Assembly: GCA_044343935.1 (NCBI GenBank)
Contig: JBIJDU010000003.1
Span: forward strand, 6,375-70,374
Length of the DNA stretch: 64,000 nucleotides
Direction of reading: 5' to 3'
DNA from: AcAMD-5 sp044343935
GTDB taxonomy: Bacteria; Actinomycetota; Actinomycetes; S36-B12; UBA5976
Part shown: positions 34,797 through 45,829 of the stretch, in pieces
Layout: the number at the start of each line of letters is the position of its first letter
How positions within the stretch are numbered: position 1 is the stretch's first letter
The notes under the pieces: model-generated
The model's input: the letters and a program-made list of their open reading frames with translations, nothing else
Databases searched by the model: none
What the model was told of the DNA's origin: nothing
Position numbers and translations under genes: made by a program

Positions 34797-36634
34797 TGTC
34801 CACTTCAACAACACCATTATTGCGCGTTGTGACCTGTGGTTCAGTTGATGACGGCAAGAGCACATTGATCGGTCGGTTATTGGTAGAAACTGATTCCGTT
34901 CCACTTGATGAAGTGGAACGCGCTCGCACATATCGCAGAGCTGGGTCAATTATTCCAATAGGTGAAGTAGATTATTCATTGCTGACTGATGGTTTAGAGG
35001 CTGAGCGGGAACAAGGCATAACTATCGATGTGGCATACCGGCACTTACTACTGCCATCTGGCCGAAGAGTCATTCTGGCTGATGGCCCAGGCCATGAGCA
35101 ATACACGAGAAATATGGCGGTTGCTGCATCGGACGCTGATGTTGCACTGCTGCTCGTCGATGCAACTAAAGGTGTTCGGGATCAAACTATGCGCCACCTA
35201 ACGGTTTGCGCACTTATGGGTGTGGGAACTGTAATTGCCGTTATCAATAAATTGGATGCTAAGGATTTTTCTGAGCAAATTGCAGCTGACATTGCTACAA
35301 GATTAACTGAGGCGGCAAATCGACTTGGGGTAAAAAACTTAATGATGATTCCCGTTAGTGCACTTTTGGGTGATAACGTAATTACGGAAAGTAAAAATAC
35401 TCCTTGGTATAACGGACCAACGGTGTTAGGTGCATTGCAGCAATGGCAACCTGGCCAATCGCTGGCTGATCAATCGCTAAGGTTACCGGTACAGACAATC
35501 TTGCGAGCAGACAACTGGCGCGGTTATGGCGGTACTTTAGTTAGTGGCACTTTACGTTTGGGTGATAGTTTTGTAGTTGCGCAAACAGGTAAGCAAGCAA
35601 AAGTTGCTGAAATGTATGTAAATGGCAAAGTAGCAAGTCAAGCACTACCTGGTGAGGCAGTTGCAATCAAACCAGATGTTGAAATAGACATCTCTAGAGG
35701 CGATGTAATTTCTGACAAATTACAAGACTTACAACCAGCCGATAGGTTTTCTGCTGATTTGGTTTGGATTGGTGAAGAGCCGTTAGCCCATGGCCGGTCA
35801 TATGCCTTGATCTCAGGTCCAGCGTCTGTTAATGCCACTGTCACCACTATTCGCCACAAACTCGATGTTAATACTGGCCATGAAGATGCTGCCCGCGTAC
35901 TAAATCTTAATGAAATTGGTCGAGTTACTATCGCAACTGAAAAACCGATTCCGTTAGATCTTTACAGTGAGATGCGAGATACCGGTGGTTTCTTATTAGT
36001 TGATCGAGTTACTAAACACACAGTTGCTGCTGGCATGGTGCACCATGTGCTGCGTCGCTCATTTAACGTGGTGCCACATGAGTTTGAGATCAATAAAGAA
36101 GCTCGCGGTCGATTAAAAGCTCAAACACCAAAAGTAATTTGGCTAACTGGTCTGCCAGGCTCGGGTAAATCTACGCTAGCAAATGAAGTAGAGCGCCGAC
36201 TTTATGCAGCTGGCGTCCACACTTATCTGCTCGATGGCGATAACGTGCGAACTGGCTTAAACAAAGACCTAGGTTTCACTGCAACTGATCGAGCTGAGAA
36301 TGTTCGTCGAGTCGGCGAAGTTGCTAAGTTGATGGTGGATGCTGGTTTGATAGTTCTAGTATCGCTAGTTTCACCGTTTAGAAGCGACCGAGATGCAGTG
36401 AAAGAGTTATTCCCAACCGGCGAGTTCATTGAGGTATTTGTTAATACGCCAGTTGAGATTTGTGCGCAGCGAGATCCAAAAGGACTATACGCAAAAGCGC
36501 AAGCTGGTAATCTGCCAAATATGACTGGCATGGGACAAAATTACGAACCACCACTTAAGGCGGATTTAGTAATTGATGGCACCGCAGACTTGGCGCAAAG
36601 CGCAGCTTTAGTTATCTCAAAAATTATGGGTTAA
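34796..36634 (+). CDS. cysNC: Bifunctional sulfate adenylyltransferase subunit 1 / adenylylsulfate kinase (CysN-CysC fusion)
   Basis: Makes adenylyl sulfate with CysD and phosphorylates it to PAPS. The 612 residues contain an EF-Tu-like GTPase (G1 [15 protein letters not shown] near 17; [15 protein letters not shown]), two beta-barrel domains, and from about 440 an APS kinase with P-loop GLPGSGKS (about 452) and [15 protein letters not shown]. The fusion is typical of Actinobacteria and some proteobacteria. No cysH, cysI or sulfate importer is in the window, so PAPS made here may serve the sulfotransferase at 27491. Its end overlaps purE by 11 bases. Confidence 0.95.
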   Translation: MSTSTTPLLRVVTCGSVDDGKSTLIGRLLVETDSVPLDEVERARTYRRAGSIIPIGEVDYSLLTDGLEAEREQGITIDVAYRHLLLPSGRRVILADGPGHEQYTRNMAVAASDADVALLLVDATKGVRDQTMRHLTVCALMGVGTVIAVINKLDAKDFSEQIAADIATRLTEAANRLGVKNLMMIPVSALLGDNVITESKNTPWYNGPTVLGALQQWQPGQSLADQSLRLPVQTILRADNWRGYGGTLVSGTLRLGDSFVVAQTGKQAKVAEMYVNGKVASQALPGEAVAIKPDVEIDISRGDVISDKLQDLQPADRFSADLVWIGEEPLAHGRSYALISGPASVNATVTTIRHKLDVNTGHEDAARVLNLNEIGRVTIATEKPIPLDLYSEMRDTGGFLLVDRVTKHTVAAGMVHHVLRRSFNVVPHEFEINKEARGRLKAQTPKVIWLTGLPGSGKSTLANEVERRLYAAGVHTYLLDGDNVRTGLNKDLGFTATDRAENVRRVGEVAKLMVDAGLIVLVSLVSPFRSDRDAVKELFPTGEFIEVFVNTPVEICAQRDPKGLYAKAQAGNLPNMTGMGQNYEPPLKADLVIDGTADLAQSAALVISKIMG

Positions 36635-37139
36635 GTTGTTGCTTTAGTTTTTGCTGCAACTCATTATTCTTAGTGATCACTAAGTCAGATAACTCTGCTC
36701 GGTAGTTATCCAACTTTGCCTGCAATGCCTTATCGGTGCTAGCTAAAATTCGAAGTGCTAATAGGCCAGCATTCTTGGCACCGTTAATTGCAACAGTGGC
36801 AACTGGAATGCCTGCTGGCATCTGCACCACGCTTAGTAATGAATCCAGACCATCAAGATGGGATAGCGCTACTGGCACACCAATTACCGGCAAACTTGTC
36901 GCTGATGCAATCATTCCGGGTAGATGTGCCGCACCGCCAGCACCAGCAATAATTACTTGAATGCCAGATTCAGCCGCACTAGCCGCAAATTCCAACATCT
37001 GAGTCGGCGTTCGATGGGCTGAGATAACAGCAACATCCGAAGTAACACCAAATTCCTGCAGCGTTGTAACAGCGGGCTCCATGGTGGGCCAATCGGAATC
37101 TGAGCCCATCACCACGGCAACTTTAGCTGCAGTCATCAT
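36624..37139 (-). CDS. purE: N5-carboxyaminoimidazole ribonucleotide mutase
   Basis: Moves the carboxyl group of N5-CAIR to make CAIR in purine synthesis. The 171 residues show [13 protein letters not shown] (phosphate loop), [10 protein letters not shown] with the catalytic His, and the [11 protein letters not shown] loop. Length typical for class I PurE. Two adjacent ATG codons (37137-37139 and 37134-37136) are possible. It follows purK by 14 bases, a standard purK-purE pair. Confidence 0.96.
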   Translation of the reverse strand: MMTAAKVAVVMGSDSDWPTMEPAVTTLQEFGVTSDVAVISAHRTPTQMLEFAASAAESGIQVIIAGAGGAAHLPGMIASATSLPVIGVPVALSHLDGLDSLLSVVQMPAGIPVATVAINGAKNAGLLALRILASTDKALQAKLDNYRAELSDLVITKNNELQQKLKQQLNP

Positions 37140-37153
37140 GGTTCCATTCTAGA

Positions 37154-38305
37154 TTATTCATCAATCTTACCTGCCAAGAAATCAGTGGCATGGGCGATGC
37201 GCTGTTTAAGGTCAGTCAGATCTGATCCCAGTAAATTGATATGGCCTACTTTTCGATTGGGTTTAACCTCTTTGCCATACAAATGAATTTTAAGTTCTGG
37301 ATCTCGCGCTAAACAATGCAGCAAGCCACGGTGTAGGTCGAGATGTTCGCCGCCCAGGATGTTTCCCATAACAACTTTCGATGCAGTCATGGCCGGTGAG
37401 CCAAGTGGCAAATCCAGCACGGCTCGCAGATGGTTTTCAAATTGTGATGTCACTGCCCCATCCTGGGTCCAGTGACCAGAATTATGTGGTCGCATTGCTA
37501 GCTCATTAACTAATAGCGCACCACTGCCCGTATCGAACATCTCAACTGCGAGTACCCCAATCACATCCAACTCAGCAGCAATCTGAAGTGCTAACTGTTG
37601 CGCTTGCGATGCTCGCTCTTCATCTAAATCTGGAGCGGGCGCTAACACTTGGGTGCAGATGCCATTTTGCTGCACGGTTTCCACAATTGGATACGCCACC
37701 GCTTGATTATGTGGTGATCGAACCACCAAGGCAGAAAGTTCTCGCTGAAATTTAACTTTTTCTTCCAATAAAACTGGAAAGCTCAACTGCGCTAACTCAA
37801 CAGCGTCATTTACTACCCAAACCCCACGACCGTCATATCCACCACGCGGCGATTTTGCGATCAACGGATAGCCAATTTGATTAGCAAATTCAGTCGCACC
37901 CGATAGATCAACGGCGACTTTCCAATTAGGCATTGGTGCATCTAACTGCTGAAGTTTGGCTCGCATGGCTGACTTATCTGCCGCAAACTCAATTGCTTCA
38001 CTGGTTGGATAGACCTTAATTCCGCTCGTTGTTAGATGAGTCAAAGTTGCTGGTGGAACTAACTCGTGGTCCAACGTGATCACATCGACCGATTGGGCAA
38101 ACTTCAGCACCGCAACTAAATCAGTTAACTCACCCACCACCGTATCAGCAACAACTAACGCGGCACTCTCTGAATTAGATTGCGCAAAAACTTTAAATTG
38201 AATACCGAGCGCGCTGGCAGCTTCTGCCATCATGCGCGCTAACTGACCTGCCCCAAGCACACCAACAACCAATGTGCCAATAGGAAGATCAGATCTAGCG
38301 TGCAT
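37154..38305 (-). CDS. purK: N5-carboxyaminoimidazole ribonucleotide synthase
   Basis: ATP-grasp enzyme forming N5-CAIR from AIR and bicarbonate. The 383 residues begin with the pre-ATP-grasp fold (VVGVLGAGQLARMMAEAA), then the ATP-grasp core with SPRGGYDGRGVWVV, LLEEKVKFQRELS, and the metal-binding end NELAMRPHNSGHWT. Overlaps birA by 11 bases and precedes purE. Normal length and order, as in mycobacteria (Rv3276c-Rv3275c with birA Rv3279c nearby). Confidence 0.96.
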   Translation of the reverse strand: MHARSDLPIGTLVVGVLGAGQLARMMAEAASALGIQFKVFAQSNSESAALVVADTVVGELTDLVAVLKFAQSVDVITLDHELVPPATLTHLTTSGIKVYPTSEAIEFAADKSAMRAKLQQLDAPMPNWKVAVDLSGATEFANQIGYPLIAKSPRGGYDGRGVWVVNDAVELAQLSFPVLLEEKVKFQRELSALVVRSPHNQAVAYPIVETVQQNGICTQVLAPAPDLDEERASQAQQLALQIAAELDVIGVLAVEMFDTGSGALLVNELAMRPHNSGHWTQDGAVTSQFENHLRAVLDLPLGSPAMTASKVVMGNILGGEHLDLHRGLLHCLARDPELKIHLYGKEVKPNRKVGHINLLGSDLTDLKQRIAHATDFLAGKIDE

Positions 38306-39029
38306 CTGCTGGCCTTAAATGAATGACATCGCCAGCAACTACTTCAACTAAACCAGAATCAGTGTCAATCACTAATGCTCCTTGATCAGTAATTCCAGTG
38401 GCAATACCAACGACTTGATCGCTATTGGCTAGTTGAACTTGAACTGCTTGCCCAATAGTACTCAATTCAGCGGTTACTAAATCGCGTACCTGCTGGTCGG
38501 TCATCCCTGCTGCTTGCTGAATTAGCGCATTTAGCTCCAATAGAAAATCAGCAAGTGCCGGTAGGTAATCGGTAATACCAAGGTGGGCAGCTGATTCAAT
38601 TTTCGGTGCGGCAAAAAAGTTAATGCCAATACCAACTACAGCGTAATGAGCAGTTCGCTCAATCAATATCCCAGCAAATTTTCCAGAACTAATCAAACAG
38701 TCGTTGGGCCATTTGATTTTAATTTGATCTGAGACATACTTTTGCAACGCTTTCTTTAATGCAATTGCAGTGAGCAGGCTGAGCCAACTAGGTGTTGCTT
38801 CAAAGTGAGTTAGCGGCACTGCAACTGAGATCGGCACTGAACCAGTTGGGCTCTCCCAGCTACGCCCCTGTCGGCCACGGCCAGCGGCCTGCTTGGTTGC
38901 AATACGAATTGACCATGGACCTGCGGCTTGCTCAGCCAACTCAGAAATTAACAGTGCATTAGTTGAGTCGACCTGATCCAGCCAGCGCAGATCGGTTACC
39001 AGCATCGGCTGGGACGCCAATAAACCCAT
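38295..39029 (-). CDS. birA: Biotin--[acetyl-CoA carboxylase] ligase
   Basis: Attaches biotin to the carrier domain of AccA encoded nearby. The catalytic core has the biotinyl-AMP signature [28 protein letters not shown] and AGILIE, and a C-terminal SH3-like domain ending [14 protein letters not shown]. There is no N-terminal HTH, so it is a monofunctional ligase. The start is uncertain: I use ATG 39027-39029; another ATG is at 39005 and a GTG at 39065, and the longest frame would run into the divergent accD. No start has a good ribosome site. Confidence 0.88.
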   Translation of the reverse strand: MGLLASQPMLVTDLRWLDQVDSTNALLISELAEQAAGPWSIRIATKQAAGRGRQGRSWESPTGSVPISVAVPLTHFEATPSWLSLLTAIALKKALQKYVSDQIKIKWPNDCLISSGKFAGILIERTAHYAVVGIGINFFAAPKIESAAHLGITDYLPALADFLLELNALIQQAAGMTDQQVRDLVTAELSTIGQAVQVQLANSDQVVGIATGITDQGALVIDTDSGLVEVVAGDVIHLRPADAR

Positions 39030-39102
39030 CAGTAGGGGGCGATGTGAACTAATTACCTCGGCCACGCGGCTAGGGTACGAGTTGGGTAACCCAGGAGGAC
39101 AG

Positions 39103-40686
39103 ATGAACACCGCTGATTCCCATAATCCCAGGTCCACAGCTGGAAAGCTGGAGGAGTTGGCGATCTTTCGTGATCATGCCCTGCATTCGGCATCTGCGGC
39201 AGCAGTTGAACGGCAACACCAACGTGGCAAGCAGACTGCGCGCGAGCGAATAGCGCAATTACTTGATGAGGGTTCATTTGTCGAGCTCGATGAGTTAGTT
39301 AGACATCGCTCTAGCAATTTTGGTTTAGATGATGACCGACCTTTTGGCGATGGCGTGGTTACTGGTTACGGCACTATTGATAGCCGGCCAGTTGCTATCT
39401 TCGCACAAGACTTCACCATCTTTGGTGGCTCTCTTGGTGAAGTAATGGGTGAAAAAATTGTGAAGATAATGGACTGGGCAATTAAAAATGGTTGTCCAAT
39501 TATTGGTATTCAAGACAGCGGCGGCGCACGTATTCAAGAAGGTGTGTCATCGCTTGATCTCTATGGTGAAATTTTTTATCGCAATGTCTTAGCCTCTGGC
39601 GTAATTCCACAGATTTCGTTAATTATGGGTCCATGTGCTGGCGGTGCGGTCTACTCTCCGGCGCTAACTGACTTTGTGGTGATGGTTAATGAAACTTCAC
39701 ATATGTTCATCACCGGCCCTGATGTAATTAAAACTGTAACTGGTGAAGATGTTGGTTTTGAAGAGTTAGGCGGTGCAGTTGCTCACACTACTAAATCTGG
39801 CGTTGCCCATTACGGCGCAATTGATGAAGCAGATGCGCTTAACTACGTAAAAGCCTTGCTCTCCTATTTACCAAGCAACAATTTAGATCGAGCGCCAAAT
39901 TTTGATGCGGAAGCAACACTTGAACCAACTGAGATAGATCTTGCCTTGAATCAATTGATCCCCGATGAATCAAATCAACCATATGACATGTTCAAATTGA
40001 TTGAGGCATTGCTAGATGATGGTGATTTTCTAGAAATCCAGCCAAACTTTGCGCCAAATATCATTACTTGTTTCGGTCGAATTGAAGGCCAGTCAGTTGG
40101 CATTGTGGCAAATCAACCAATGCAATTTGCTGGCACGTTAGACATTAATGCGTCCGAAAAAGCGGCTCGATTCGTCCGCACCTGCGATGCCTTCAATATT
40201 CCAGTTGTTAGCTTGGTGGATGTGCCTGGCTTCTTACCTGGCACCAATCAAGAATGGGATGGCATCATCCGACGCGGTGCTAAATTGATTTATGCCTATG
40301 CCGAGGCAACCGTGCCAAAGATAACTTTAATTACCCGAAAAGCTTACGGTGGCGCTTATGTGGTGATGGGTGCAAAAAGCTTGCGAGCTGATATCAATTT
40401 TGCTTGGCCTACCGGACAAATTGCCGTTATGGGTGCATCAGGTGCAGTTAGCATTATTCATCGCAAGGAGATCACAGCAGCAGATGATAAAGAGGCAAAG
40501 CGCGCCGAACTACTGCGTGAATACGAAGACACGTTAGATAATCCGTATGTCGCAGCAGAGCGCGGCTATATTGATCGCATCATCTTGCCAAGTGAAACCA
40601 GAAGTGAAATTGTGAAGGCACTTCGGGCACTCAAGAATAAGCGTGATCAAACTCCAATTCGTAAACATGGAAACATTCCCCTATGA
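39103..40686 (+). CDS. accD: Acyl-CoA (propionyl-CoA) carboxylase beta subunit
   Basis: Carboxyltransferase that moves CO2 from carboxybiotin to acyl-CoA. The 527 residues carry the N-terminal crotonase-like domain ([26 protein letters not shown] oxyanion site) and the C-terminal one ([46 protein letters not shown]). AGGAGG precedes ATG 39103, so a frame starting seven codons earlier is not used. The position after GGAY, Asp in some propionyl-CoA-specific subunits as I recall, is Val here, so a broader substrate range is possible. accE, maf and accA follow. Confidence 0.93.
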   Translation: MNTADSHNPRSTAGKLEELAIFRDHALHSASAAAVERQHQRGKQTARERIAQLLDEGSFVELDELVRHRSSNFGLDDDRPFGDGVVTGYGTIDSRPVAIFAQDFTIFGGSLGEVMGEKIVKIMDWAIKNGCPIIGIQDSGGARIQEGVSSLDLYGEIFYRNVLASGVIPQISLIMGPCAGGAVYSPALTDFVVMVNETSHMFITGPDVIKTVTGEDVGFEELGGAVAHTTKSGVAHYGAIDEADALNYVKALLSYLPSNNLDRAPNFDAEATLEPTEIDLALNQLIPDESNQPYDMFKLIEALLDDGDFLEIQPNFAPNIITCFGRIEGQSVGIVANQPMQFAGTLDINASEKAARFVRTCDAFNIPVVSLVDVPGFLPGTNQEWDGIIRRGAKLIYAYAEATVPKITLITRKAYGGAYVVMGAKSLRADINFAWPTGQIAVMGASGAVSIIHRKEITAADDKEAKRAELLREYEDTLDNPYVAAERGYIDRIILPSETRSEIVKALRALKNKRDQTPIRKHGNIPL

Positions 40687-40880
40687 GTGAACTCAATCTA
40701 AAAGTTCTAAGTGGCAGCGCTAGCGCTGATGAAATTGCTGCGATTATGGCGGTGCTAACTGCTATTGCGGCGGCAAAACCAAGCAAACCGGCACCTGCAA
40801 ACTCTAATTGGGCTGATCCAGCGCTATTGCACCGTCGGCCACTGCCATCATCATGGGCATCTAGTTTCCTTGTTAGGTAA
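40683..40880 (+). CDS. accE: Acyl-CoA carboxylase epsilon subunit
   Basis: A 65-residue actinobacterial subunit that stimulates the AccA-AccD complex. The visible pattern is [25 protein letters not shown] (strand plus helix), a Pro/Ala linker, then W at the [12 protein letters not shown] end, as in AccE5/PccE. Sequence is poorly conserved, so the call relies on length, pattern, and position directly after accD with a four-base overlap (ATGA). Confidence 0.85.
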   Translation: MSELNLKVLSGSASADEIAAIMAVLTAIAAAKPSKPAPANSNWADPALLHRRPLPSSWASSFLVR

Positions 40881-40882
40881 AT

Positions 40883-41494
40883 ATGAAATTAGTTTTGGCG
40901 TCAGCTTCACCGGCACGTGCCATGCTTATGCGCAATGCTGGCCTCAGGTTTGAAGTTTTAGTTTCACATGTTGATGAAGAAGCCATTCAAGCGGCAAATT
41001 CAGAATTAACTCCCGCCGAATTAGTAATTAAGTTAGCGCAGGCAAAAGCCCAAGCAGTTGCAGCACAAGTTTCAGATGCGCTGGTAATTGCTGCCGATTC
41101 AATGTTTTTATTTGACGGAACACTTTATGGCAAACCACTTGATCATGCAGTTGCTCAAGAGCGCTTAAGTCGAATGCAAAGCAAATTTGGTGAATTAATC
41201 ACTGGGCATGCCGTAATTGATACTAAATCTGGAGTTTGTCATAGTGCGGTGGCTTCGGCGATAGTGCAATTTAGTGAGATGAGTGAAACTGAAATTTCAG
41301 CTTATTTAGCATCCGAGGAGCCGTTGCATGTTGCTGGCAATTTCACGTTAGATGGTCTTGGTGCGGCATTTATCGAACAAGTAAGCGGAGATCCCGCGGC
41401 AGTTGTTGGGCTCTCCTTAAACACTTTAAGAAAATTGATAAACAGCCACGGATATGAATACACCCAGCTGTGGCAACTGGGCAGTAACAACTAG
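40883..41494 (+). CDS. maf: Maf-family nucleoside triphosphate pyrophosphatase
   Basis: House-cleaning enzyme that hydrolyses non-standard or methylated dTTP/UTP-type nucleotides; linked to septum formation in Bacillus. The 203 residues show the Maf signature LASASPARAMLMRNAGL (residues 4-20), VIAADSMFLFDG with the catalytic Asp, GKPLDHAVAQERLSRMQ and GLSLNTLRKL near the C-terminus. It sits between accE and accA, as in mycobacteria (Rv3282). Two bases separate it from accE. Confidence 0.93.
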   Translation: MKLVLASASPARAMLMRNAGLRFEVLVSHVDEEAIQAANSELTPAELVIKLAQAKAQAVAAQVSDALVIAADSMFLFDGTLYGKPLDHAVAQERLSRMQSKFGELITGHAVIDTKSGVCHSAVASAIVQFSEMSETEISAYLASEEPLHVAGNFTLDGLGAAFIEQVSGDPAAVVGLSLNTLRKLINSHGYEYTQLWQLGSNN

Positions 41495-41523
41495 GGTTTT
41501 AATCTTCGGCAGGAAAGGCAGTC

Positions 41524-43275
41524 ATGGCAACGAAAATCTCAAAACTGCTCATCGCTAATCGCGGCGAGATAGCAGTACGGGTGATTCGTGCTTGCCGAGA
41601 TGAGCAGATAAAAACCGTTGCGGTTTATTCAGAAGGTGATCGCAATAGTATGCATGTCAGCTTAGCTGATGAGGCGTACTCATTAGCAGGTAAATCTGCA
41701 AAAGAAACTTATTTAGATATCGACAAAATTATTTCGATTGCAAAATCTAGCGGCGCCGATGCAATTCATCCAGGCTATGGCTTTCTATCTGAGAATGCCC
41801 AGTTCGCCCAAGCAGTCCTCGATGCTGGTTTGATCTGGGTAGGGCCACCACCTGTTGCCATTACTGCGCTTGGTGACAAAGTTCAAGCTCGACATATTGC
41901 CCAAAAGGTTGGGGCACCGCTTGTGCCTGGCACCACAGACCCAGTTTCCGATGCGACTGAAGTAGTTGAATTTGCTAATGCACACGGTTTGCCAATTGCC
42001 ATTAAGGCGGCTTTTGGTGGTGGCGGGCGCGGAATGAAGGTTGCTCGTAGCATTGAAGAAATTCCAGAATTGTTTGAATCGGCTGTTCGCGAAGCAGTTG
42101 CGGCATTTGGCCGAGGTGAGTGTTTTGTCGAGCGTTATTTAGATAATCCGCGCCATGTGGAGACCCAGGTACTTGCTGATAGTCATGGCAATGTTGTAGT
42201 TATCTCAACTCGAGATTGCTCGCTACAGCGTAGGCATCAAAAACTTGTCGAAGAAGCGCCCGCACCATTTTTAACTGATGATCAAATTGCTCGGCTGTAT
42301 CAATCAAGTAAAGACATCATGAAAGAAGCAGGCTACCAAAATGCTGGCACTTGTGAGTTTCTGATTGGCGAAGATGGCACTATTTCCTTTTTAGAAGTAA
42401 ACACCAGATTGCAAGTAGAGCATCCGGTATCCGAAGAAGTAACTGGGATTGATCTAGTTCGCGAGCAGTTACGCATTGCCCGCGGTGAAAAGATTGAATA
42501 TGGCGATCCAATTGCTAGAGGTCATAGCATTGAGTTTCGTATTAATGGTGAAGATCCAGGACGTGGCTTCTTGCCAGCACCTGGCAAGTTAACTAAATGG
42601 GTAATTCCAGATGGACCTGGTGTCCGAATGGACACCGGTTACCGCGAAGGTGACAGCGTCAGCGGTGACTTTGATTCTCTTTTAGGCAAACTAATTATCA
42701 CCGGCGCAACTCGCGAGCAAGCACTTGCGCGAGCGCGACGGGCATTAACTGAAATGCAGATAGCCGGAATTCCAACCGCACTGACATTTCACCAAGTGGT
42801 GGTAAATGAACCCGACTTTATTGGTGAAGCTGGATTTAATGTTCACACCAGATGGATTGAAACTGATTTTAAAAATGAAATCCCAGCCCAATCAAGCACG
42901 TTAATAGATGATGAATTCACGATGGACGATCCTATCGTGGTGGAAGTCAACGGAAAGCGCATTGAAGTTGCGCTGCCACAGAACATATCGATTGGATCCA
43001 AAAAAGCAGCAGCTAAAAAACCAGTTCGACAACGCAGTAGCTCGGCACCAGCAGCATCTGGAAACGCAATTGTGGCACCGATGCAGGGCACTATTGTGAA
43101 AATTGCCGTTAGCGCTGGCACAGCAGTTGCCGCAGGTGATTTGATTATGGTGATTGAAGCGATGAAAATGGAGCAGCCATTAACTGCTCATAAATCTGGC
43201 GTTATTGCCAGCATCACCGCAGAAATTGGCATCACCGTTCAATCAGGCACTGTGCTCTGCGAAATTACGGATTAG
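41524..43275 (+). CDS. accA: Acyl-CoA carboxylase alpha subunit (biotin carboxylase + biotin carrier)
   Basis: Carboxylates its own biotin for the AccD reaction. The 583 residues contain biotin carboxylase (1-450: [27 protein letters not shown] glycine loop, [22 protein letters not shown]), a linker rich in Lys/Ala, and a C-terminal carrier domain with EAMKMEQ and biotinyl Lys548. It resembles mycobacterial AccA3. AGGAAAGG precedes the ATG. It shares substrates with birA upstream and methylmalonyl-CoA mutase later. Ends 11 bases inside a gene on the other strand. Confidence 0.96.
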   Translation: MATKISKLLIANRGEIAVRVIRACRDEQIKTVAVYSEGDRNSMHVSLADEAYSLAGKSAKETYLDIDKIISIAKSSGADAIHPGYGFLSENAQFAQAVLDAGLIWVGPPPVAITALGDKVQARHIAQKVGAPLVPGTTDPVSDATEVVEFANAHGLPIAIKAAFGGGGRGMKVARSIEEIPELFESAVREAVAAFGRGECFVERYLDNPRHVETQVLADSHGNVVVISTRDCSLQRRHQKLVEEAPAPFLTDDQIARLYQSSKDIMKEAGYQNAGTCEFLIGEDGTISFLEVNTRLQVEHPVSEEVTGIDLVREQLRIARGEKIEYGDPIARGHSIEFRINGEDPGRGFLPAPGKLTKWVIPDGPGVRMDTGYREGDSVSGDFDSLLGKLIITGATREQALARARRALTEMQIAGIPTALTFHQVVVNEPDFIGEAGFNVHTRWIETDFKNEIPAQSSTLIDDEFTMDDPIVVEVNGKRIEVALPQNISIGSKKAAAKKPVRQRSSSAPAASGNAIVAPMQGTIVKIAVSAGTAVAAGDLIMVIEAMKMEQPLTAHKSGVIASITAEIGITVQSGTVLCEITD

Positions 43276-43576
43276 CTCGCTTCATTATCCGGCCGACAAT
43301 GTTTAGGCCAGCAAAAGCAACCGCAAACTTAATAACTGATAGTGAATCATCAGCAAAGCCATTAACTACTGCTGGAATTGAAAGTATCGCAGCAAGCAAC
43401 AGGGCATTTTTTACACTGGCAGCCATGGCACCCCAGAGCAAACCAAAGACTCCAGAGATCATCAATAGATACGCATACTCCACGCCAGTTTCTTCGGCAT
43501 TATTTTGAGTATCAAGCCAGGCGATAAAGATCGAAAAAATCACCATTGCTACAACAAGAATAGAAGTGCGTTTCAT
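43265..43576 (-). CDS. Small membrane protein of unknown function
   Basis: A 103-residue protein with three or four hydrophobic segments (about 6-20, 37-52, 55-72, 82-96) and basic ends ([13 protein letters not shown]), so integral in the cytoplasmic membrane. I recognise no family motif. Its ATG overlaps the lpdA stop (TAATG), so it is translated with lpdA, and its 3' end overlaps accA by 11 bases on the other strand. Conserved coupling and good coding appearance support a real gene. Confidence 0.65.
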   Translation of the reverse strand: MKRTSILVVAMVIFSIFIAWLDTQNNAEETGVEYAYLLMISGVFGLLWGAMAASVKNALLLAAILSIPAVVNGFADDSLSVIKFAVAFAGLNIVGRIMKRANP

Positions 43577-44967
43577 TACAGCTCCGTTCCATGATTAACT
43601 CGGTGCAGTCTACGTGCTGCTTCGGCAATTGAGCCGGTTAAGCTCGGATAAACCGTAAATGTGTGTGCCAACTGATCAGTGGTCAATCGTTGCTCAACGG
43701 CAATTGCAATTGGATAAATCAACTCACTGGCATTACGTGCCACTACTACCCCGCCCAAAATCACACCCGAATCTACATTGCTAAACAATTTAACAAAACC
43801 ATCGGTTTGACCTTGCATTTTTGCTCGTGCATTACCAGCTAGCGATAGCAGCATAGTTCGGGCTGGAATCTCACCGCTATCAACTTGTCGTTGCGTTACC
43901 CCTACTGATGCAATCTCCGGATCGGTAAATACGTTACTGCTGACAGTTTGTAAATCAAGTGGCGATACCGCATCGCCTAACGCGTGATACATCGCGATTC
44001 TGCCCTGCATCGCGGCAACTGACGCTAGCGGCAAAACTCCAGTACAGTCTCCAGCAGCATAAACATTTCTAACTGAAGTGCGCGATACCCGATCAACTTC
44101 AATATGACCACTCGCAGTGGTTTTAACACCAATTTCAGCAAGTCCAACATCTTGCGTGTTTGGAAGTGAACCTATTGCAACTAACGCGTGGCTGCCCGAG
44201 ATAACTTCACCAGAAGCTAACTTAACTTCAACTCCATTACCGGTACTAACAACTTCAACGGCACGAGCATTATTTATTACTTTCATGCCGCGACGAGCAA
44301 ATACTCGCTCCAGCGCTGCTGCCGCATCCGGATCTTCACCTGGTAGCACTCGAGCCCGAGAAGAGATCAGGGTGACATCACTGCCTATTGCGTTATATGC
44401 AGAAGCAAACTCAGCACCAGTTACGCCAGATCCAATCACAATCAATTTTGATGGTAGTTCAGTTAAGTCATATAACTGTTGCCAATCTAGAATTCGATCT
44501 CCATCAGGTTTTATTGTTGGCATGACTCTCGGACGAGCACCAGTTGCAATCAGTAGTACATCAAACTTCAGCTCTCGCTCACCCACGGTTACTAAGCCAG
44601 ATCCACTAATAACTGCTTCGCCAGAAATCAATTCAATTTTTTCAGCAATCAACTTAGTAGTGATATCAGCACTCTGTGCTAGTGCTAAAGACTTAATACG
44701 CTTATTGATTTGAAGTAAATCTGAACTAACTTGGTCAGCATTTGCGGCTACACCAGCTAACTGCACACCTAATTCACCAGATTCAGAAGTTGTAGTGATC
44801 GACTCAGCGGTGGCAATTAGAGTTTTTGACGGCACGCAATCAGTTAGTACGGTTGAGCCACCTAGCGCATCGTTGCTAACTAACTGGACTCGAGCGCCTA
44901 GTTGAGCGGCAACTAAGGCTGCTTCATATCCGCCTGGCCCGCCGCCAATGATTACTACCTGAGTCAC
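43576..44967 (-). CDS. lpdA: LpdA-type NAD(P)H quinone reductase (flavoprotein disulfide reductase family)
   Basis: FAD enzyme of the lipoamide dehydrogenase fold. The 463 residues have FAD site VVIIGGGPGGYEAALVAAQLGA, NAD site VIGSGVTGAEFASAYNAIGSDV, YAAGDCTG and the C-terminal interface domain. In the redox segment GGSTVLTDCVPSKT only the second of the two cysteines is present, so no disulfide can form; mycobacterial LpdA (Rv3303c) has the same loss and acts as quinone reductase. GTG 44965-44967 places the FAD strand at the N-terminus; a GTG at 45006 is possible. It is not part of a 2-oxoacid dehydrogenase locus. Confidence 0.87.
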   Translation of the reverse strand: MTQVVIIGGGPGGYEAALVAAQLGARVQLVSNDALGGSTVLTDCVPSKTLIATAESITTTSESGELGVQLAGVAANADQVSSDLLQINKRIKSLALAQSADITTKLIAEKIELISGEAVISGSGLVTVGERELKFDVLLIATGARPRVMPTIKPDGDRILDWQQLYDLTELPSKLIVIGSGVTGAEFASAYNAIGSDVTLISSRARVLPGEDPDAAAALERVFARRGMKVINNARAVEVVSTGNGVEVKLASGEVISGSHALVAIGSLPNTQDVGLAEIGVKTTASGHIEVDRVSRTSVRNVYAAGDCTGVLPLASVAAMQGRIAMYHALGDAVSPLDLQTVSSNVFTDPEIASVGVTQRQVDSGEIPARTMLLSLAGNARAKMQGQTDGFVKLFSNVDSGVILGGVVVARNASELIYPIAIAVEQRLTTDQLAHTFTVYPSLTGSIAEAARRLHRVNHGTEL

Positions 44968-45025
44968 GGGGTGGATTCTGGCAGAGGCTTGGCCAAATCC
45001 TGGCACCTACGACTAATCTCGGCTC

Positions 45026-45829
45026 ATGACCGCTGAATTAGATCCCTATCAGGCTGCCGCCGCAGCTGCCCGAGTCCTCGCTAAAGAGACTGGGGTGGTG
45101 CACCATGATGTTTTAGTGGTGTTGGGCTCGGGTTGGACCCCTGCTGCTGATGAGTTTGGCACCCCCACCGCTGAGATCACAGTTACTAACCTGCCCGGCT
45201 TCGCCGCACCAGCTGTGGCTGGACATGCGGGCAAATTGCGATCAGTTCGAGTTGGTTCATTAAATGTCTTATTGCAATTAGGTCGAACTCATTTTTACGA
45301 GAAAAATGATGCGCAAGCTGTGGTGCATGCGGTGCGAACAGCGCTAGCAGCAGGAGTTAAAACGGTAGTGTTAACAAATGCCGCAGGCTCGCTTCACACT
45401 ACTTGGCCGCCTGGCACACCAGTGTTGATTAAAGATCAAATTAACTTAACTGGGGGCACTCCATTAGTTGGTGCTCGGTTCGTCGATGTAACTGAAATCT
45501 ATTCCAAAAGATTGCGTGACTTAGCAAAGCAAGTAAAACCAGATTTGCCCGAAGGTGTTTACACCGCATTCCATGGTCCGCAGTATGAAACTCCAGCCGA
45601 GATTGCAATGGTAAAAGCAATTGGTGGCGATTTAGTTGGAATGTCTACTGCGCTTGAGGCAATTGCTGCTCGCGAAGGTAATGCTGAAGTGCTTGGTATT
45701 TCACTTGTCACAAATCTCGCAGCTGGCATGACCGGTGAGAAACTTAATCACGAAGAAGTACTTGAAGCAGGCAAGCAAGCAGCAACTTCGATGGGCAAAC
45801 TATTAGTTGAGGTTGTAAGTAAGTTATGA
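45026..45829 (+). CDS. deoD: Purine nucleoside phosphorylase
   Basis: Phosphorolysis of (deoxy)inosine and guanosine to the base and (deoxy)ribose-1-phosphate. The 267 residues belong to the trimeric class: VVLGSGWTPAADEF phosphate loop, LQLGRTHFYE, LTNAAGSLHTTWPPGTPVLI, FHGPQYETPAEIAM and VGMSTALEAIAAREG, LVTNLAAGM. First gene of the operon reaching to 51678; its stop overlaps the mutase start (ATGA). The product is handled by the mutase and deoC. Confidence 0.95.
   Translation: MTAELDPYQAAAAAARVLAKETGVVHHDVLVVLGSGWTPAADEFGTPTAEITVTNLPGFAAPAVAGHAGKLRSVRVGSLNVLLQLGRTHFYEKNDAQAVVHAVRTALAAGVKTVVLTNAAGSLHTTWPPGTPVLIKDQINLTGGTPLVGARFVDVTEIYSKRLRDLAKQVKPDLPEGVYTAFHGPQYETPAEIAMVKAIGGDLVGMSTALEAIAAREGNAEVLGISLVTNLAAGMTGEKLNHEEVLEAGKQAATSMGKLLVEVVSKL

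Noticed and set aside
43576..44967. Dihydrolipoamide dehydrogenase of a 2-oxoacid dehydrogenase complex
   Set aside because: The redox segment has only one of the two cysteines, and no E1/E2 genes are near.
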